Source: an uncultured bacterium (lineage in GTDB: Bacteria > Cyanobacteriota > Vampirovibrionia > Gastranaerophilales > Gastranaerophilaceae). From it: DNA of 8,304 bases. The notes below the pieces were generated by a model. It made no database searches and was not told the origin of the DNA. It was given only the letters and a program-made list of their open reading frames with translations. This document shows, one piece after another, positions 6,392 to 8,304 of this stretch (positions within the stretch are counted from its first letter, which is position 1; each line of letters starts with the position of its first letter). The stretch lies in assembly GCA_947365485.1 (NCBI GenBank), contig CANAXK010000068.1:1-8304 (forward strand). The letters are read 5' to 3'. The position numbers and the translations under genes were made by a program.

Positions 6392-7170
6392 CCCAGCTTT
6401 TCCTTATAAAATTCTATAATATCTACCTTTGCCTTGAGAAGCATTGACTGATGAGCAACTTCATCCTTCCAGCCGTTGAAAGAACAGGTTGAAGGCAGCA
6501 GCTTGAGCGGATTGTGCGGAAAATCTTTGCAAATGTCTGGACGGTTTTCATAAATCGTGCAAGTGTTTCCGTCAAGCTTAGGACAGTAATAATAGTAAAC
6601 TTTTTCATCCTCAAGCAGATTGTCTATGAGCTCAAAATACTCCGGATTCGCTTTTTTTGCTTCCTCTTCTGTTTCATAAGGTACAAAAACCGAAACAAAA
6701 TCAGCCGAGAACTTGTCTCCTCTCATTGCCCTTTGTTTGAGCTGTGCATAAGATAACTCGCTTGTTGCAAGCTTGCAGCAGGCTGCGCAGCGGGCGCAGG
6801 AATAGTCACATTTTTTCTCTAATATATTTTTATGAATCATTTTGAGAGTCTGCCTGTAGTCTCCTGCAAGGAAAGTCAGAATCTTTAGCTGCCACTCTCT
6901 GTAAGCGCAGTTTGCAGGAAAAGGCGTAAACACATCCTTTATTTCTATCTTGCAATCCTTTACAGGGCAATTCTCGCAAGGGCTCTCAGGCTTAAACTTG
7001 TTAACCTCGCGCCTGATGCTTTCTGCTGCCTCAATAAAAATCTGTTCGTAATTGTTTTTCAAATTATCGTACTGGGAAGACAAGGGCGAAGCACCAGTTT
7101 TTGGCGGGTTCCCGTCAAAAAAATTCCCGTTGTTATTAATTCCTGCCCCGCTGCTAAAAAAATTACTCAT
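6388..7170 (-). CDS. YkgJ-family CxxCxxCC cysteine-cluster protein
   Basis: The 260-residue product carries the signature of the YkgJ/UPF0153 family: C125-x2-C128-x2-C131-C132 (CARCAACC), followed by C196PKL, GNTC204TIYENRPDIC214KDFP and C229. Such proteins are thought to bind a metal ion or an Fe-S cluster; their biochemical role is not established. An extra cluster, C65ENC-PVKDC73 with Cys88, precedes the core, giving 13 cysteines in all. The first 35 residues are Gly/Asn/Ser-rich and look disordered. A longer reading frame from 7287 exists, but it would run into the divergent desulfoferrodoxin gene. The ATG at 7170 is preferred, although GGAG stands only 1 nt before it, too close for a normal ribosome binding site. 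It is first in the four-gene unit and overlaps rlmN by 4 nt (ATGA). Confidence 0.85.
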   Translation of the reverse strand: MSNFFSSGAGINNNGNFFDGNPPKTGASPLSSQYDNLKNNYEQIFIEAAESIRREVNKFKPESPCENCPVKDCKIEIKDVFTPFPANCAYREWQLKILTFLAGDYRQTLKMIHKNILEKKCDYSCARCAACCKLATSELSYAQLKQRAMRGDKFSADFVSVFVPYETEEEAKKANPEYFELIDNLLEDEKVYYYYCPKLDGNTCTIYENRPDICKDFPHNPLKLLPSTCSFNGWKDEVAHQSMLLKAKVDIIEFYKEKLG

Positions 7171-7177
7171 ACTCCAG

Positions 7178-7206
7178 ATAATACCATAAATTACCCATAC
7201 CGGCAA
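7178..7206 (-). promoter_or_regulatory. Promoter for the ykgJ-like/rlmN/maf-like/dtd unit, possibly leaderless
   Basis: On the minus strand TTGCCG (-35, 7201-7206; 4 of 6) and TATTAT (-10, 7178-7183; 5 of 6) are separated by exactly 17 bp. The ATG at 7170 begins 7 nt after the -10 box, where transcription would normally start, so the mRNA may have no leader. This agrees with the lack of a correctly spaced ribosome binding site. Confidence 0.45.
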
Positions 7207-7225
7207 TGAGGTTTTCTTATAAAGG

Positions 7226-7247
7226 TTTAAAATAAATTTATTCCAAA
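7226..7247. promoter_or_regulatory. AT-only palindrome upstream of desulfoferrodoxin, candidate operator
   Basis: AATAAATTTATT (7231-7242) is a perfect 12-bp palindrome. Three more pairs (TTT at 7226-7228 with AAA at 7245-7247) extend it to 22 bp, with two mismatched positions in each arm. It lies between a TATAAA -10-like box (7218-7223) and the ribosome binding site AAAGGA (7249-7254), where a repressor of the PerR/Fur type could block transcription. It does not clearly match either consensus, and AT-rich DNA gives such palindromes by chance. Confidence 0.3.
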
Positions 7248-7261
7248 GAAAGGATTGTTTT

Positions 7262-7651
7262 ATGACAGAAAAATTAGAACTATACAAATGCGAAGTATGC
7301 GGAAACCTTGTTCAGGTTATACTTCCTGGTGTTGGCGAACTTGTTTGCTGCGGTCAGCCGATGAAATTGCAGACCATTCAGCATGACACAAGCGAACTCG
7401 GCGAAAAACACGCACCAAAACTAGAATACAGAGAGAATGCAAAATACGTTCAGGTAAAAACACACCCGATGCTTCCTGAGCACTATATTCAGTTTATAGA
7501 AGTCTACAGAAAAGACAAAAGCGCACTTCATTTGAAATACCTCAACCCGGGAGAAGTGCCAGAGTTTGATATAACCTGCATGCCGGAAGATATTGATGCT
7601 ATCGAGTTTTGTAATATCCACGGTCTGTGGGGGGAGGATAAAAATGATTAG
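7262..7651 (+). CDS. dfx: Desulfoferrodoxin (two-iron superoxide reductase)
   Basis: This 129-residue cytoplasmic enzyme reduces superoxide to hydrogen peroxide without making O2, using electrons usually delivered by rubredoxin. The N-terminal desulforedoxin domain has the centre I Fe(Cys)4 ligands Cys10, Cys13, Cys29 and Cys30. The neelaredoxin-like catalytic domain has all centre II Fe(His)4Cys ligands: His50, His68, His74, His120 and Cys117 (motifs EKHAP at 48-52, HPMLPEHY at 68-75 and CNIHGLW at 117-123). Glu48 and Lys49 match the family residues that assist catalysis. Nothing is missing, so it should be active. AAAGGA lies 7 nt before the ATG (7249-7254). The ferritin gene starts inside its last codons (8-nt overlap), so the two form an operon for oxygen defence. 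It is divergent from the ykgJ-like gene across 91 bp. Confidence 0.97.
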   Translation: MTEKLELYKCEVCGNLVQVILPGVGELVCCGQPMKLQTIQHDTSELGEKHAPKLEYRENAKYVQVKTHPMLPEHYIQFIEVYRKDKSALHLKYLNPGEVPEFDITCMPEDIDAIEFCNIHGLWGEDKND

Positions 7652-8132
7652 TGACGCAATAAATAGTATTATTAACGAACAGATTAATAAAGAGTTTTAC
7701 TCAGGCTACCTTTATCTTTCAATGTCAGCCCACCTTAGAGAACTCGGACTCTTTGGCTTTGCTTCATGGACAAAATTGCAGGCAAAAGAAGAAGTCGAGC
7801 ATGGACTCAAACTCTTTGATTACCTGATTGAGAGAAACAGCTTTGTAACTCTTAAACAAATCAGAACACCAGAATTTGAGTTCAACGGAATTATTTCCAT
7901 CTTTAACCATATTTATGAACACGAAAAATGTATTACAGAGTCTGTAATGAAGATTGCAAAGACCGCAGAGGAAGAATGCGACAGAACAACTCTTGCTTTT
8001 ATAGACTGGTTCATTAACGAACAGGTTGAAGAAGAACAGACCGTCAAAGATATAATAAAACGTCTGGAGCTCTTTGGTGATGACAAGACTTCGCTCTATC
8101 TGATGGACAAGGAGCTTGGAGAAAGAGCTTAG
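7644..8132 (+). CDS. ftnA: Bacterial non-haem ferritin (FtnA type)
   Basis: Ferritin forms a 24-subunit cytoplasmic shell that oxidises Fe(II) with O2 or H2O2 and stores Fe(III). The 162-residue product keeps the ferroxidase residues at the same numbers as E. coli FtnA: Glu17, Glu50, His53, Glu94, Gln127 and Glu130, plus Tyr24. The KEFYSGYLYLSMSAH start (16-30) and the EEVEHGLKLFDYL helix (49-61) are typical. No haem-ligand Met stands at the bacterioferritin position (Ser51/Glu52 region reads EVEHG), so FtnA rather than Bfr is preferred. An upstream in-frame ATG at 7593 was rejected because GGGAGG (7632-7637) lies 6 nt before the ATG at 7644. The start overlaps the end of desulfoferrodoxin by 8 nt, suggesting coupled translation: peroxide made by the reductase could be used up in the ferroxidase reaction. 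The last codons lie in a 13-bp tandem repeat. Confidence 0.96.
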   Translation: MISDAINSIINEQINKEFYSGYLYLSMSAHLRELGLFGFASWTKLQAKEEVEHGLKLFDYLIERNSFVTLKQIRTPEFEFNGIISIFNHIYEHEKCITESVMKIAKTAEEECDRTTLAFIDWFINEQVEEEQTVKDIIKRLELFGDDKTSLYLMDKELGERA

Positions 8133-8149
8133 AGAAAGAGCTTAGATAA
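8111..8149 (+). repeat. Three 13-bp tandem repeats spanning the ferritin stop codon
   Basis: The units are ggagcttggagaa (8111-8123), agagcttagagaa (8124-8136) and agagcttagataa (8137-8149). Units 1 and 2 differ at two positions, and units 2 and 3 at one. Period-13 identity is perfect from 8119 to 8146. The TAG stop lies in unit 2; unit 3 is a non-coding copy just before the terminator. Confidence 0.75.
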
Positions 8150-8176
8150 AAAGGACTAATTTTAGTCCTTTTTTTT
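8148..8176 (+). terminator. Rho-independent terminator after the dfx-ftn operon
   Basis: AAAAAGGACTA pairs with TAGTCCTTTTT around a 4-nt loop (8159-8162), and a run of eight T (8169-8176) follows. The stem core GGACTA/TAGTCC is short, but the A-tract lengthens it and could let it work from both sides. It begins 15 nt after the ferritin stop. Confidence 0.8.
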
Positions 8177-8304
8177 ACTTGTATTATTTTTGTGTTTTTG
8201 ATAAATTAAATTGTGTGTGGAGTATTCTTTTTTTTACGAAGAAAATATTATAGAAATATTGTAAAAAAATGTTAAGTTCATGCTTTGGAACTAGCAAAAA
8301 AAAT
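8177..8304. other. AT-rich non-coding stretch to the right edge
   Basis: No reading frame of useful length is seen. There are several T and A runs, a TTGATA at 8198-8203 that could be a -35 box but lacks a well-spaced partner, a TATTGT at 8257-8262, and a weak inverted repeat AGTTC/GAACT (8275-8279 and 8288-8292). It probably holds the promoter of a gene beyond the window, but the sequence does not show which box is real. Confidence 0.3.

Noticed and set aside
7171..7287. 39-residue N-terminal extension of the YkgJ-type protein
   Set aside because: It would start inside the divergent desulfoferrodoxin gene and run through the intergenic promoter region; the extension does not look like part of the family.
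7593..7643. Upstream ATG extending ferritin by 17 residues
   Set aside because: Ferroxidase residue numbering matches E. coli FtnA only from the ATG at 7644, which also has a strong ribosome binding site.
8236..8262. AATATT-containing inverted sequence as a hairpin or operator
   Set aside because: AATATT is self-complementary and common in AT-rich DNA; no gene is visible beyond it to give it meaning.

Overview
The window suggests an anaerobic, low-to-moderate GC bacterium. Desulfoferrodoxin (superoxide reductase) next to a bacterial ferritin points to an anaerobe that meets oxygen now and then. A large pseudopilin with a GFTLAELL-type leader, a Maf-like (DUF115) protein and the AT-rich intergenic regions fit the Candidatus Gastranaerophilales / Melainabacteria (Vampirovibrionia) branch best. 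That placement is inference from protein style, not from a marker gene. All protein genes are intact except the first, which runs off the left edge. No rRNA, tRNA, CRISPR array, transposase or phage gene was seen.

Layout. (1) 1-1482, minus strand: gcvT followed by gcvH (3' end missing), the T and H proteins of the glycine cleavage system. They appear to be driven by a promoter at 1503-1531 with a perfect TTGACA -35 box. (2) 1641-3047, plus strand: a single 468-residue prepilin-like surface or secretion protein with three Cys-x10-Cys modules in its middle. Codon usage changes along the gene. (3) 3044-7170, minus strand: a tightly packed four-gene unit, transcribed YkgJ-type cysteine-cluster protein, then rlmN, then a Maf/DUF115 protein, then dtd. 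Adjacent genes overlap by 4, 8 and 4 nt, so translational coupling is likely. The end of dtd overlaps the end of the pilin gene tail to tail by 4 nt (CTAA). (4) 7262-8132, plus strand: desulfoferrodoxin and ferritin, overlapping by 8 nt, closed by an intrinsic terminator at 8148-8176. (5) 8177-8304: AT-rich non-coding sequence to the right edge.

How the genes work together. gcvT and gcvH act in one enzyme complex (glycine to CO2, NH3 and methylene-tetrahydrofolate). Desulfoferrodoxin reduces superoxide to peroxide, and ferritin uses peroxide or O2 to oxidise and store Fe(II), so this pair forms a coherent oxygen and iron defence operon. In the four-gene unit, dtd (removal of D-amino acids from tRNA) and rlmN (methylation of 23S rRNA and tRNA) both serve translation quality. 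The Maf-like and cysteine-cluster proteins have no obvious link to translation. The divergent 91-bp region between the cysteine-cluster gene and desulfoferrodoxin holds a promoter that may give a leaderless mRNA, and an AT-only palindrome that could be an operator.

No clearly new multi-gene system is visible. The most unusual items are the mosaic-looking cysteine-module pseudopilin, an orphan Maf-like gene inside a translation-quality operon, and the start region of the cysteine-cluster gene.
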